Positions 51,449 to 61,369 of a DNA stretch of 64,000 bases are shown in pieces; the stretch's first letter is position 1, and each line of letters begins with the position of its first letter. This stretch comes from Flavobacterium silvaticum (lineage in GTDB: Bacteria > Bacteroidota > Bacteroidia > Flavobacteriales > Flavobacteriaceae), in the NCBI RefSeq assembly GCF_012911565.1, contig NZ_JAAMPU010000107.1, positions 310,001-374,000 of the forward strand, written 5' to 3'. The notes under the pieces are model-generated. The model saw nothing but the letters and a program-made list of their open reading frames with translations, was not told where the DNA came from and did no database searches. Made by a program: the position numbers and the translations under genes.

Positions 51449-54400
51449 CTAATCATCCCCAGGAATCACCGCATCAACATTGGGTTTGGGTTTATCGTCT
51501 TTCTTCTTGTCTTTTTTGTCGTCCTTTGAAGGAAATCGCATGCCATCAGGAACATAATCTGAATCAGGTACCGTATCTGTAGCCGGATCCAGGTCTATTT
51601 TGACTTTGAATACTTTGTCGACGAGTTCGCGGAAGGTGTCAAAATCTACTTCGTATGTAAAACCGACGCCTTGGGTGTAGCCAATGCCCTGCCCTAAATA
51701 CGTAATGTCATTTTCGCGGTTAAATACGCGCAGATTGAGCGAACCGTCATCATTGACGCGGTATTGCACCTCAACATCTCCAACGATAGCCGATTCATTG
51801 ACTCCTCCAACCGGCACTCCTACTTTTCCGTTTATGGAAATACGCTCATTGACCTGTGTCGAAACACTTACGCCTACCCGACCGTCGGTTTCGGTTCCGG
51901 GACGTCTGTCGGCAGCCTGGTAATCAAATCCGAGTTGGATGTTACTGTCCGGATCCTGAAATATATCGCCTATGAGTCCGCTGGCCGTCTCGAACAGGTT
52001 GCCTGTAAAATCACTCTGGCTCACACCTTCCGGGCTTAAGAATGTTCCTGATGAAAGCAGATAAAGGGCCTGCGTATTCCGAACGTCCTTATCGTCGAGT
52101 TTGTATTGTATCTCAGATTTGAGCACCGAACTGACCGTAGGGAAATTGATCTGGAAATCAGGTTCCGGGTTCGTCAGGTTGCCACGTACCCCGACAACGA
52201 CTTCAACCGGTACTTTTTTGTTGACCGATGGATTTTCAAGCAAGACGGCCGGATTCGCCGTCGTGGTATATACCGCTTCCATATTAAGGACGGCCCGGAG
52301 CGGATCGCCTTCCCACGTAATGGTTCCGCCTTTTTTGATCTTGAATTTTTTATCGATAAGGCCGCCGTACTTGAAGTTGTAGATTCCTTCGTCGGCTACA
52401 TAATTCCCGAACATATTGAAGCGCCCGAGGGTATTGATACCGAATTGTATCGACCCATCGCCTTTGGCCTTCAGGCTATGTCCTGTGTTTTTATCCAGAA
52501 TGACCTCTACCTCTGCGTTTTTGTTGATGTCGAAATCAAGATCGATCTCCAATCCGCTGTATTCCTTTTGTTTGATGACGATGCCTTTTTCGATACTGTA
52601 TTTTTCCTGAGGGCTTTGGAAATGAATATAGCTGCGGCTTGTGGTCGATTCGGTATTGCTGATCGGGATTTTGATCGATGTCCCTTCCGCCGATGCCGCT
52701 TTGGCTTTGATGAACAACGCATTCGTCGGGCCGGAAATAGTCGCGTATCCGTCTATGAAAGCCGTTCCGTAATAGGCTGCATCGTCGCTGTCCTGTGTGT
52801 CGAGGGCAAGCAATTTATCGGAACTCACTTTGATATCAAGCTTCCAGTCGCTGAACTTTTTGTGTTCGATGGTTCCTTCTATATTACCTTTTGTATTATA
52901 CTTGGTATCGGTAATCCCGCTGTTGTGTATCAGGAATTTATCTTCAGTCACATCAATCACAGAACGAGGATCGAGCAAATAGTTCACATTGAGGTATGGA
53001 ACGGTCAGCGAAGTTTCCTCGGCGTACAATCGTCCGTTTACATCAGGCTCGGCAACGGTTCCGGCAATGCTTATGTTTCCGCTCGCAAAACCTTTGATAT
53101 TGCTGATGGCTTCACCACTGAGCAATCCGTCAAGCGTCCCAATATTGAACCTGTCGAATTTGAGATCGATATCCATGGCTGTCTGAGGGCCCGAAACATC
53201 GAATTCACCATCGGCACGGAACGATTCGAAATTCTTGTTCTCCAAAACGGAATTCACGTAGAACTTGCGGAAAGAGCCATCTCCGTCAATATCAAGCGAC
53301 AGTTTCCCTAAATCGATATTGTTTATGGCAAGTTCGTCGATCTTTAGGGCGGCCATGGGCTGGTATACCAATCGCTGTTGCTTGAGGCTTACGGTTCCAT
53401 CCATCTTACCTTCTAATACGATTCCCTGCATATCGGGCGTAATTTTGGAAAGATCGACATTGTCGAAAACCAGATTCAGGTCTTTTTCTTCCTTGCCACG
53501 CATGGTTCCGTTGAACGATGCTTTGTGGTCTTCATGAGATATCACGATATTGTCGAACCTGAAATTCTTCAAATCGCGGCTCATTATTATTTTGTTGTCA
53601 GCTGTGCCTTTTTCATTGATATGCCATTCATTCTCCTTAAATGTCAGCGCAGATTGGAGAAAACCGACCACAACATTATGGTCTTTGTCAATCGTATGAT
53701 ACAAATTCAGTTCATATTGGTCACCGGCATTTTTTCCGCCTTTGAAACCAGATTTGATGAACAACGTATCGCGGCTCGTAACATTGAACAGGCTGAACTC
53801 CTTTATCTTGTAGAATTTGTTGCTGATGCTGTCGATTTCGATTTGCGCATTATACACGGGATGCAGGTTATCGACATGCATCTTGATATTGTCGATGCGA
53901 TTCTCGTAAGCCGTGATCTTAGGTGAAGTGAGGTCGAGCAAAAACTGGTTCGTGTTGGAATTGATGGAACCGCTGACTTTGGTACTGTCAGAAATATCTA
54001 TGTCAGGCGTAAACAAATCGACAATCTTGTCGTTGACCTCGAAATCAAAATCAAGGAACTGGTTCTTCAATATTTTATTCGGACGGTAATTCGTATAAAG
54101 ACTTCCAAGTGAATTTTCAATCAGCAGCTGGATTTGCGAAATCTTGTATTTTCCTGTGATTTTCCCGTTAATGATATCCGGCGAATTGACAGAAATGGTC
54201 CGCAATCCGTCAGCATCGAAAGAAGAAGTCATGATAAGATCGTCGAACACGTACAAATTTCGGCCGCTCTGATACGACGACTGGCTCACATAGACATTTC
54301 CTTTCAAATCCTCAAGACTGTTCCCGCGTACATTCATGAGGATATTTCCTTTGAGCACGGAAATCGAATCGTTCGTCACGATCTTCATCTTGCGAAGGTT

Positions 54401-56017
54401 TGCATAATCTATCTGGGCTTCGAAATCATAAGCGATATCTTTTTTGCCCAGGTTGGCCGATCCTTTGAAATCCATGAGCAAATTCGGATCGTTGATATAG
54501 ACATTCCCTTTAAAAACCGGATCCTTGAATTTCCCGTTGACTAAAATGTTCGTATAGACATAATTCTGATATCGGATTTTATATACGTCGCCCGAGAATG
54601 ACGTATTGAGGAATTTCTGTGTAAAACCCTGTCCGTCCACATCAAGGTCAAGGCTCACGATACCAAGGTCTCTTTTGCCTAAAAAGTCGCCGATATCAAA
54701 ATTGTCGAGCACGATATTCCCGGTGTATTTTGCCTGGTCGATATTGTCGATGTCGGTCATCACCAAATCCGATTGTATCCTTCCGAGAGCTGTCTGCATC
54801 TCAAAATTGGCCTGTATCGATGACATCGTGATTTCTGCCGATCCCGACAAATCGAACCGACCTATTTTCTTGAGTGACGATGGAAGTTTCTTTCCCAGGA
54901 CATTCGGAAGCAAACCTACCAGATTGTCATAATCGGAGGCGACCTGCTCAAAATCACCTTTCATATAAAACCCTTTTTCGGCCGTATTGAACAGGTTCTT
55001 GAACTGGACGTCACCAGAAATCCTGGCGTTGTGGTTATCTGTCAGTTTTAAATGTCGGGCCTTAAGATTGTTGAGCGTTCCATTGACTTTGGCCGATAAG
55101 CTAAACGTTCGGTTCGGCCCGAGTTCTTTGTAGAAGTAATGGATGTCGTTGGTCGAAAGCAGGCCTTGCTTGACATTGATGTCGAATTTGACCTTGTTGT
55201 TGAAATCGGCGAAATCCTTTCGGTCGTAGGTCAGCAACACATCGGCCTTGAGTAAGGATTGGGCTGTATTGGCTTCCATATTGGTCAACTTGATGTGCTT
55301 TTTGTCGTAAAGGAACAATCCGCTCAGGTTGCGCACATATAAACCGCGATGGTCGAGAAAAGCCATTTGGCGTATGTCCATCGTGACTTCGGGTCCAAAA
55401 ACGCGGAAATTGGTCAACCTGCCATCGAGCCGGCTGAAATCGACGTCTTTCGGGTTCGCGCGGTTTTCATCTGTCAGAAGGAAATGTCCGTTAGAGACGA
55501 CAATCTCGTTGGCTTTCATGAGGAATTTATGTCCCGATGGCTTTGCGTTGTCTTTGCTGTCGAACAATGCAATGAACCGGTCGAGGTTTGTGTCCTTTTC
55601 GCCTTTATAGGTTTTGAGGTTGAACAGCAGCTTATCTGATGCGATGCGCCCGAACAATAAATCCCCATTGTATAATTTCCGGAAACTCAAGATGTTCGTC
55701 TGGAGCCTTTTGGCATAGATCAACGTGTCTTTATGATGGTCGCGGATTAGGACCTGACGCAGTTTGACGCCTCCAAAAACACTTATCGCGATTTGATCGA
55801 CCTTGATATCTGTCCCGAAATCTTTGTTGATTTTCTCCGTTACGTACGCACCAAGTCTGGTCTGGACCGGAGGCAAGGTAAGCGTTATGCCCAGAAGCAA
55901 TAAAAAAAGAAATAGTCCAATGACCGTGCGGATCGCTATCCTTTTGAATCTTTTGATACTTCGCTCTGTTTTAAGTTGGCGGGACAAACCGCAATTAACG
56001 CGTGTAAATATACACAA
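51449..56017 (-). CDS. tamB: Translocation/assembly module TamB (AsmA-like, DUF490)
   Basis: About 1522 residues. A single membrane anchor (IGLFLFLLLLGITLTL, near 35-50) is followed by a very long beta-strand-rich repeat region forming the lipid-conducting groove, and the C-terminal DUF490 domain from about 1150 (IKFGINTLGRFN-type here IQFGINTLGRFNMFGNYVADEG, then ILLENPSVNKKVPVEVVVGV). It ends in a Lys/Asp-rich tail (KKDKKKDDKPKP). TamB-like proteins carry lipids to the outer membrane. The start is uncertain: TTG at 56017 or TTG 30 bp inside; no ATG is available. Divergent from tsaD. Confidence 0.9.
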   Translation of the reverse strand: MCIFTRVNCGLSRQLKTERSIKRFKRIAIRTVIGLFLFLLLLGITLTLPPVQTRLGAYVTEKINKDFGTDIKVDQIAISVFGGVKLRQVLIRDHHKDTLIYAKRLQTNILSFRKLYNGDLLFGRIASDKLLFNLKTYKGEKDTNLDRFIALFDSKDNAKPSGHKFLMKANEIVVSNGHFLLTDENRANPKDVDFSRLDGRLTNFRVFGPEVTMDIRQMAFLDHRGLYVRNLSGLFLYDKKHIKLTNMEANTAQSLLKADVLLTYDRKDFADFNNKVKFDINVKQGLLSTNDIHYFYKELGPNRTFSLSAKVNGTLNNLKARHLKLTDNHNARISGDVQFKNLFNTAEKGFYMKGDFEQVASDYDNLVGLLPNVLGKKLPSSLKKIGRFDLSGSAEITMSSIQANFEMQTALGRIQSDLVMTDIDNIDQAKYTGNIVLDNFDIGDFLGKRDLGIVSLDLDVDGQGFTQKFLNTSFSGDVYKIRYQNYVYTNILVNGKFKDPVFKGNVYINDPNLLMDFKGSANLGKKDIAYDFEAQIDYANLRKMKIVTNDSISVLKGNILMNVRGNSLEDLKGNVYVSQSSYQSGRNLYVFDDLIMTSSFDADGLRTISVNSPDIINGKITGKYKISQIQLLIENSLGSLYTNYRPNKILKNQFLDFDFEVNDKIVDLFTPDIDISDSTKVSGSINSNTNQFLLDLTSPKITAYENRIDNIKMHVDNLHPVYNAQIEIDSISNKFYKIKEFSLFNVTSRDTLFIKSGFKGGKNAGDQYELNLYHTIDKDHNVVVGFLQSALTFKENEWHINEKGTADNKIIMSRDLKNFRFDNIVISHEDHKASFNGTMRGKEEKDLNLVFDNVDLSKITPDMQGIVLEGKMDGTVSLKQQRLVYQPMAALKIDELAINNIDLGKLSLDIDGDGSFRKFYVNSVLENKNFESFRADGEFDVSGPQTAMDIDLKFDRFNIGTLDGLLSGEAISNIKGFASGNISIAGTVAEPDVNGRLYAEETSLTVPYLNVNYLLDPRSVIDVTEDKFLIHNSGITDTKYNTKGNIEGTIEHKKFSDWKLDIKVSSDKLLALDTQDSDDAAYYGTAFIDGYATISGPTNALFIKAKAASAEGTSIKIPISNTESTTSRSYIHFQSPQEKYSIEKGIVIKQKEYSGLEIDLDFDINKNAEVEVILDKNTGHSLKAKGDGSIQFGINTLGRFNMFGNYVADEGIYNFKYGGLIDKKFKIKKGGTITWEGDPLRAVLNMEAVYTTTANPAVLLENPSVNKKVPVEVVVGVRGNLTNPEPDFQINFPTVSSVLKSEIQYKLDDKDVRNTQALYLLSSGTFLSPEGVSQSDFTGNLFETASGLIGDIFQDPDSNIQLGFDYQAADRRPGTETDGRVGVSVSTQVNERISINGKVGVPVGGVNESAIVGDVEVQYRVNDDGSLNLRVFNRENDITYLGQGIGYTQGVGFTYEVDFDTFRELVDKVFKVKIDLDPATDTVPDSDYVPDGMRFPSKDDKKDKKKDDKPKPNVDAVIPGDD

Positions 56018-56056
56018 TCAGCGGTAAAAAAGTGTGCAGAATAAGGCTCGTTGACG

Positions 56057-56064
56057 TACTTTTG
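56057..56064 (+). promoter_or_regulatory. Candidate -7 element (TACTTTTG) of tsaD
   Basis: Exact TANNTTTG, 24 bp upstream of the tsaD ATG in the short tamB-tsaD divergent region. A -33 box is not obvious. Confidence 0.4.
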
Positions 56065-56088
56065 CAAAACAAATTTTGATTCCTGGAA

Positions 56089-57111
56089 ATGCAACCAGAA
56101 GACTTTTACATTTTAGCCATCGAAAGTTCCTGCGACGATACTGCTGCTGCTGTATTGCATAACGACAAGGTACTGTCCAATGTTGTGGCCAACCAATCGA
56201 TACATGCCGAATTTGGGGGCGTCGTGCCCGAATTGGCTTCACGCGCACACCAGCAGAATATTGTCCCGGCGGTGACTGCGGCTTTACAACGCGCCAATGT
56301 AACCAAAGAACAACTGTCGGCAATCGCATATACGCAAGGGCCAGGCCTTATGGGTTCGCTACTTGTGGGAAGCTCGTTTGCCAAATCCATGGCGATGGCG
56401 CTTGACATTCCTCTTATTGGGATCAACCATATGCAAGGCCATATCCTGGCTCATTTTATAGATGAGCCGGGCTTCGACAAACCGGAATTTCCGTTTTTGG
56501 CATTGACTATTAGCGGTGGCCATACACAAATTGTACGTGTCGATGCGCCTTTTAAAATGGAATTGATCGGACAGACGACAGACGATGCAGTCGGCGAAGC
56601 GTTCGACAAGACGGCCAAAATCCTTGGATTGCCTTATCCTGGCGGGCCTTTGGTGGATAAATATGCCGCGTCTGGAAATCCGGATGCGTATTCGTTCCCG
56701 AAGCCCAAAGTTCCCGGACTCGATTTCAGTTTTTCCGGCCTGAAGACATCGATTCTATATTTCATCCAGAAAAACAGGCAGATCGATGCAGATTTTACAG
56801 ATAAACATATGGCCGACATTTGTGCATCGGTACAAAAAACGATTGTTGACATCCTGATGGATAAGACAAAACTGGCCGTAGCCCAAACCGGAATCGAACG
56901 TGTTGCGATTGGGGGTGGTGTTTCTGCCAATTCCGGAATACGGAAAGCCATGGAAGATGCGCACAAAAACCTCGGTTGGAAAACCTTTATCCCAAAGTTT
57001 GAATATACGACAGATAATGCCGCCATGATTGGGATTTCCGCCTATTTCAAATACCTTGACGGAGACTTTACTTCGGTTACCGAAACATCCAAAGCCCGAA
57101 TCGAATTCTGA
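56089..57111 (+). CDS. tsaD: tRNA N6-adenosine threonylcarbamoyltransferase
   Basis: 340 residues. ILAIESSCDDTAAAV at the start, iron-binding His114 and His118 in NHMQGHILAH, ISGGHTQIV and the C-terminal GGGVSANSGIRKAM are all present. With TsaB, TsaC and TsaE it makes the t6A37 modification of ANN-decoding tRNAs. Family length normal. It overlaps rsmE by one base (TGATG), and heads a six-gene collinear run. Confidence 0.97.
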   Translation: MQPEDFYILAIESSCDDTAAAVLHNDKVLSNVVANQSIHAEFGGVVPELASRAHQQNIVPAVTAALQRANVTKEQLSAIAYTQGPGLMGSLLVGSSFAKSMAMALDIPLIGINHMQGHILAHFIDEPGFDKPEFPFLALTISGGHTQIVRVDAPFKMELIGQTTDDAVGEAFDKTAKILGLPYPGGPLVDKYAASGNPDAYSFPKPKVPGLDFSFSGLKTSILYFIQKNRQIDADFTDKHMADICASVQKTIVDILMDKTKLAVAQTGIERVAIGGGVSANSGIRKAMEDAHKNLGWKTFIPKFEYTTDNAAMIGISAYFKYLDGDFTSVTETSKARIEF

Positions 57112-57815
57112 TGCAATTATTCTATAATCCTGACATAAAATCCGGACAGGCTGATTTTTCCTTCGACAAGGAAGAAAGCAGGCACATCATTAAAGTACTT
57201 CGGAAAAATACAGGAGACAAATTACAGGTAACCAACGGAATGGGTTTTTTATTCGATGTCGAAATTAGCATCGCATCCGAGTCGAAATGCATCGTTAAAA
57301 TTGTCGATTCACAATTCTTTGAACCGCGTCCGTACCGACTTCACCTGGCCGTCGCGCCAACCAAAATGAATGAGCGTTATGAATGGTTTCTGGAAAAAGC
57401 GACAGAAATCGGAATCGATGAAATCACGCCTTTGATTTGTGACCGATCGGAACGGAAAGTCGTCAAAATCGACAGGTTTGAAAAGATAGCCGTATCTGCC
57501 ATGAAGCAATCGGCCCAATACTATCTGCCGAAACTGAATGAAGCGGTTACTTTCAAAACATTAGTGTCGGCGGAAGATGACAGCGTGAAATGTATCGCCC
57601 ATTGCATCGAAAATGAAAAGCAGACACTTAAATCGGTCGTAAAACCAAATCACAAAATCACCATCCTGATTGGCCCTGAAGGCGATTTTACCGAAAAAGA
57701 AATCGAACTCGCGCTGGCTAAAAACTTTATTCCCGTATCTTTAGGCCACACACGGCTCAGGACGGAAACAGCGGCGGTTGTCGCGGCACACAGTGTGGCT
57801 TTTCTGAACGAATAG
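57111..57815 (+). CDS. rsmE: 16S rRNA (uracil-1498-N3)-methyltransferase
   Basis: 234 residues. An N-terminal PUA-like part (SRHIIKVLR-type sequence, here ESRHIIKVLRKNTGD) precedes the SPOUT knot with ATEIGIDEITPLICDRSE, ILIGPEGDFTEKEIE and the C-terminal LGHTRLRTETAAVVA, the RsmE signature. It methylates U1498 of 16S rRNA. One-base overlap with tsaD suggests translational coupling. Confidence 0.95.
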   Translation: MQLFYNPDIKSGQADFSFDKEESRHIIKVLRKNTGDKLQVTNGMGFLFDVEISIASESKCIVKIVDSQFFEPRPYRLHLAVAPTKMNERYEWFLEKATEIGIDEITPLICDRSERKVVKIDRFEKIAVSAMKQSAQYYLPKLNEAVTFKTLVSAEDDSVKCIAHCIENEKQTLKSVVKPNHKITILIGPEGDFTEKEIELALAKNFIPVSLGHTRLRTETAAVVAAHSVAFLNE

Positions 57816-57892
57816 GCTATTATTTTTTATTGTTATTTTTATTATTTATTGACAATCCATCATTGTTAATTATTCATTGTTAATTAAGATCA

Positions 57893-58531
57893 ATGCGTTT
57901 ATCGTTAATCGTTTTTATCATTTCCATCGGCTTTTCCAATGCACAAGAAATCGCACTGCTCAAATATAACGGCGGCGGTGACTGGTACGCGAACCCGACG
58001 TCTTTACCAAACCTGATCAAATACGCCAACCGCAACATCAAAACCACTATCAATCCCAAACCGGCGACCGTAGTTCCTGGAAGCCCGGAGCTTTTCTCCT
58101 ATCCGTTCGTCCATATGACGGGCCATGGAAACGTGGTTTTTACCGATGCTGAAATCCGGAACCTTCGCGATTACATGGACGGCGGCGGCTTTTTACATAT
58201 CGACGACAATTATGGCATGGATGAATACATCAGGCGTGAGATCAAACGTATTTTCCCGGACAGGCAACTCATCGAGCTTCCCGCCTCCCACCCGATTTTC
58301 CAGAAACCGAACGTATTCGCAGCGGGGATTCCAAAAATCCATGAACACGACGGCAAGCGTCCTCAGGCTTTTGGCATAATCGATTCTGGAAGACTGGTAT
58401 TGCTGTATACGTTTGAAACAGATTTGGGAGACGGATGGGAAGATCAGGAAGTTCATAACGATCCGGCCGATGTTCGTGAAAAAGCCCTGAAAATGGGTGC
58501 CAACATTCTGTACTATATTTTTACGAATTGA
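57893..58531 (+). CDS. DUF4159-domain protein with signal peptide
   Basis: 212 residues: signal peptide (LSLIVFIISIGFSNAQ), then a full DUF4159 domain with ALLKYNGGGDWYANP, HMTGHGNVVFTDAE, GGFLHIDDNYGMD and PHPIF-type sequence (here SHPIFQKPN). The fold is thought to resemble glutamine amidotransferase/flavodoxin-type domains; function unknown. It is periplasmic. The 77-bp gap before it contains a TTAATTATT-type motif. The AI-2E gene starts 3 bp after its stop. Confidence 0.88.
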   Translation: MRLSLIVFIISIGFSNAQEIALLKYNGGGDWYANPTSLPNLIKYANRNIKTTINPKPATVVPGSPELFSYPFVHMTGHGNVVFTDAEIRNLRDYMDGGGFLHIDDNYGMDEYIRREIKRIFPDRQLIELPASHPIFQKPNVFAAGIPKIHEHDGKRPQAFGIIDSGRLVLLYTFETDLGDGWEDQEVHNDPADVREKALKMGANILYYIFTN

Positions 58532-58534
58532 TTA

Positions 58535-59626
58535 ATGACAGCATCGAACAACATAGCCCAGGGAATAGTCAAAGCAGTTGCCGTACTGGCTGGTTTTTTA
58601 CTGGTGTTGTATTTTTTGTATCTGATACAGTCTGTCATTACCTATATACTTATAGCGCTTATCGTGACCATGATGGGCTTGCCTGTGGTGAAATTCCTCG
58701 AGCGTAAACTCAAATTCAGGCACACGCTGGCCGTAGCCGTAACGTTGTTTTTATTCCTTTGCGTAATACTTGGCTTTCTGGCATTATTGGTTCCGTTGAT
58801 TCTGGCCCAGGGCGAAAACCTGTCGCTGCTGAATACGAATGCCATCGAGCAAAGCATAGTGCAGTTGGTGGATGAAGCGACCGCGTTTCTTGAAAGTTTC
58901 GGCATGGATTCGGCAAAAGTGCTCAAAGAGGCTAATTTGACTTCTCAGCTCAATTTCAATTTCATCCCAAATTTCCTCAATTACATCCTTGGCTTTTTAA
59001 GCAGCTTTGGCCTTGGATTGGCTTCGGTACTGTTCATTTCGTTCTTTTTCCTCAAGGATTCCGATTTATTTACGCGAAGTATCAGATTTTGCCTTCCGAA
59101 AAAACACGAGGGAAAAATCCTCAATTCACTTGAAAAAATCAACCATTTATTGTCGCGCTATTTCATCGGATTGGTCATACAGCTTACCGTGGTCTTTATC
59201 TTGTACCTGATTGTCCTGCTCATTTTCGGGGTTGAAAATGCGTTGATCATCGCTTTCCTTTGTGCCGTTTTGAATATCATTCCGTACATAGGCCCGCTTA
59301 TAGGGTCTGTACTGGCGGCGGTTTTGACCATGATGAGCAACCTCGGAAACGATTTCCAAAGTGTGGTGCTTCCAACGACCATTTATGTGATGATCGGGTT
59401 CTGGGTTGTGCAACTCATCGACAACAATTTAACCGGCCCACTGATTTTCTCGAACAGTGTCAACTCCCATCCGCTCGAAATTTTCCTCGTCATACTTACA
59501 GCCGGTTTCCTTTTTGGGATACTTGGAATGATCATCGCGGTTCCTTTGTACACAATCCTAAAGGTCATTGCCAAGGAATTTTTCCCCGATAATAAAATCG
59601 TCCGCGTGCTGACACGGAATATTTGA
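58535..59626 (+). CDS. AI-2E-family (UPF0118) transporter
   Basis: 363 residues with about eight membrane segments: two-three at the N-terminus (about 15-75), a central soluble helical region (95-150) and the conserved C-terminal half with SFFFLKDSD, LLSRYFIGLVIQLTVVFIL, NIIPYIGPLIGSVLAAVLT and NSVNSHPLEIFLVILTAG. The PxIGP-type motif is intact. Despite the family name, most members export unknown small molecules or ions. It overlaps the next start by one base. Confidence 0.9.
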   Translation: MTASNNIAQGIVKAVAVLAGFLLVLYFLYLIQSVITYILIALIVTMMGLPVVKFLERKLKFRHTLAVAVTLFLFLCVILGFLALLVPLILAQGENLSLLNTNAIEQSIVQLVDEATAFLESFGMDSAKVLKEANLTSQLNFNFIPNFLNYILGFLSSFGLGLASVLFISFFFLKDSDLFTRSIRFCLPKKHEGKILNSLEKINHLLSRYFIGLVIQLTVVFILYLIVLLIFGVENALIIAFLCAVLNIIPYIGPLIGSVLAAVLTMMSNLGNDFQSVVLPTTIYVMIGFWVVQLIDNNLTGPLIFSNSVNSHPLEIFLVILTAGFLFGILGMIIAVPLYTILKVIAKEFFPDNKIVRVLTRNI

Positions 59627-60801
59627 TGGAAACCTTATTGCACACCGAAGTCCAGGATTGGCTCAAAAAGAATGCGGATGCAGATGTGCGCCTGCTCGCC
59701 CTCAAGAAAAATCCATTTCCTGAAATTCCGTATCCGGATTTGATGAACCAGATCCTGGCGCGTGAAAAATGCCGGCACAAACTTCCGCTTTGGTTTGGAA
59801 CCGACGGGATTCTGTATCCGGAAAAAATCTCAATCGAACAATCATCTTCACAAGCCACCGCAGAATTCAAGGCTTCGCTTGTTTCAGGAGATTCTCTATT
59901 CGATGCAACAGGCGGATTCGGTGTAGACGATCATTACTTCGCCCAAAAAATGAAAACGGTCGTACATTGTGAAATGAATCAGGCGTTGTCTGAAACTGTT
60001 TCCCATAATGCCAACATTTTAGGCGATGGAAATCTGGAACCGATTTGTGCGGATAGTTCTGAATTCCTGACTTCGTCTGACAGGACTTTCGATTGGATTT
60101 ATGTTGATCCGTCGCGCCGGAACGATAAAAAAGGCAAGGTTTTCCTCCTCGCCGATTGTTTGCCGAACGTCCCGGAATCGCTTGATCTGTATTTTGAAAA
60201 AGCACCAAACATTTTGGTCAAGGTTTCGCCTATGCTCGATATTTCCCAGGGAATCAGCGAACTCCCGAATGTATCGGCTATCTACGTTGTGGCTTTGGAG
60301 AATGAAGTCAAGGAAGTGCTTTTTGTGCTTGACCGGAATTTCAACGCAAAGCCACAATGGTTTACTATCAACCTCGAATCTTCCCAATCGGAATTATTTC
60401 CGTGGTCAGATTTCGATCAGTCTGCCCCAATCGGAAGCATTTCCAATTATTTGTACGAACCTGACGCTGCCATACGGAAAGCCGGTGTTTTTGATGAAGT
60501 AGGTGTAAAATTCGGGCTCAGAAAGTTACATCGGAACACGCATCTATACACTTCCGATGAATTGGTCAAGTGTTTTCCGGGCCGAAGCTTTTTAGTAAAC
60601 CAGCAGATTACATACACAAAATCAGAAATGAAACCGGCGCTCTACGGGCAAAAAGCAAACGTTGCCGTGCGTAACTTTCCCGAAACCGTCGAGCAAATAC
60701 GCAACAAATGGAAAATCTCAGACGGTGGCGATCGCTATTGTTTTTTCGTAACCGATTCGACCAACGATAAAATAGTTTTATTTTGCAGCAAAATTTCCTA
60801 G
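59626..60801 (+). CDS. Class I SAM-dependent methyltransferase with THUMP-like C-terminal domain
   Basis: 391 residues from ATG 59626, overlapping the AI-2E stop (TGATG). LFDATGGFGVDDHYFAQ near residue 90 is the SAM-binding motif I, VHCEMNQAL supplies the acidic residue of motif II, and YVDPSRRND near 157 is an N/D-P-x-x motif suited to base methylation or deamination-type chemistry. The C-terminal ~100 residues look like the THUMP-like domain seen in Bacteroidota homologues. RNA is the likely target, in keeping with tsaD and rsmE in the same run; the exact site is unknown. Confidence 0.85.
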   Translation: METLLHTEVQDWLKKNADADVRLLALKKNPFPEIPYPDLMNQILAREKCRHKLPLWFGTDGILYPEKISIEQSSSQATAEFKASLVSGDSLFDATGGFGVDDHYFAQKMKTVVHCEMNQALSETVSHNANILGDGNLEPICADSSEFLTSSDRTFDWIYVDPSRRNDKKGKVFLLADCLPNVPESLDLYFEKAPNILVKVSPMLDISQGISELPNVSAIYVVALENEVKEVLFVLDRNFNAKPQWFTINLESSQSELFPWSDFDQSAPIGSISNYLYEPDAAIRKAGVFDEVGVKFGLRKLHRNTHLYTSDELVKCFPGRSFLVNQQITYTKSEMKPALYGQKANVAVRNFPETVEQIRNKWKISDGGDRYCFFVTDSTNDKIVLFCSKIS

Positions 60802-60802
60802 G

Positions 60803-61369
60803 ATGAAACGAATTGCGCTTGCCTGTCTTTTACTTTTTTCTGCAACCTTATTTGCCCAGAAGCCTTGCGAATGGAGCGCCAACGGCAAAGACAGCCTTGG
60901 TACATACAAAGCGCTTAAAGATTATGTGGTGTACGAAAGTAATTTCGGGAGTTCTTCTACCTACGTCTTTTTGAGTCTTCAGGTGCAAAACGAAATACCG
61001 TATCTGCATTTCCAATACATCAAGAAAAGCAAGGATTTTATCGCGGCCAATTGTTTTGACAAGAATTCGAGATTGTTCCTCCAACTCGACAATGGCGTCA
61101 TAGTTACCCTCAAACATATCGACCAGCAGAGTTGTGGCCAGACCCTTATGGACAGTGGGTTCAATTCCCTGATCAGCGAAGGGACTTTTGTTTTCATGAA
61201 TGGAACCATCGAAGATTTGAAATCGTCGCCGGTTTCGCTGTTGCGGGTTAGGTATTCCACAGAGACGTTCGATTATCCCATGGCTAGCCAGATCAAATCT
61301 GAACTTACCAAGGAAACGTATTTTCCACAGAAATACTTCATCGATTATTTGTCCTGCATATTACCCTGA
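60803..61369 (+). CDS. Secreted protein of unknown function
   Basis: 188 residues with a signal peptide (MKRIALACLLLFSATLFAQ) and a mature part containing four cysteines (KPCEW, NCFD, QSCG, SCIL), possibly two disulfides. Beta-rich, with no motif I know. It begins one base after the methyltransferase stop, ending the collinear run. Its last 25 bp overlap the 3' end of the converging dipeptidase gene. Confidence 0.78.
   Translation: MKRIALACLLLFSATLFAQKPCEWSANGKDSLGTYKALKDYVVYESNFGSSSTYVFLSLQVQNEIPYLHFQYIKKSKDFIAANCFDKNSRLFLQLDNGVIVTLKHIDQQSCGQTLMDSGFNSLISEGTFVFMNGTIEDLKSSPVSLLRVRYSTETFDYPMASQIKSELTKETYFPQKYFIDYLSCILP

Noticed and set aside
52106..53311. A 401-residue plus-strand ORF inside tamB
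   Set aside because: It is the antisense frame of a long, codon-biased gene; composition rich in Arg, Phe and Ile without motifs is typical of a shadow frame.
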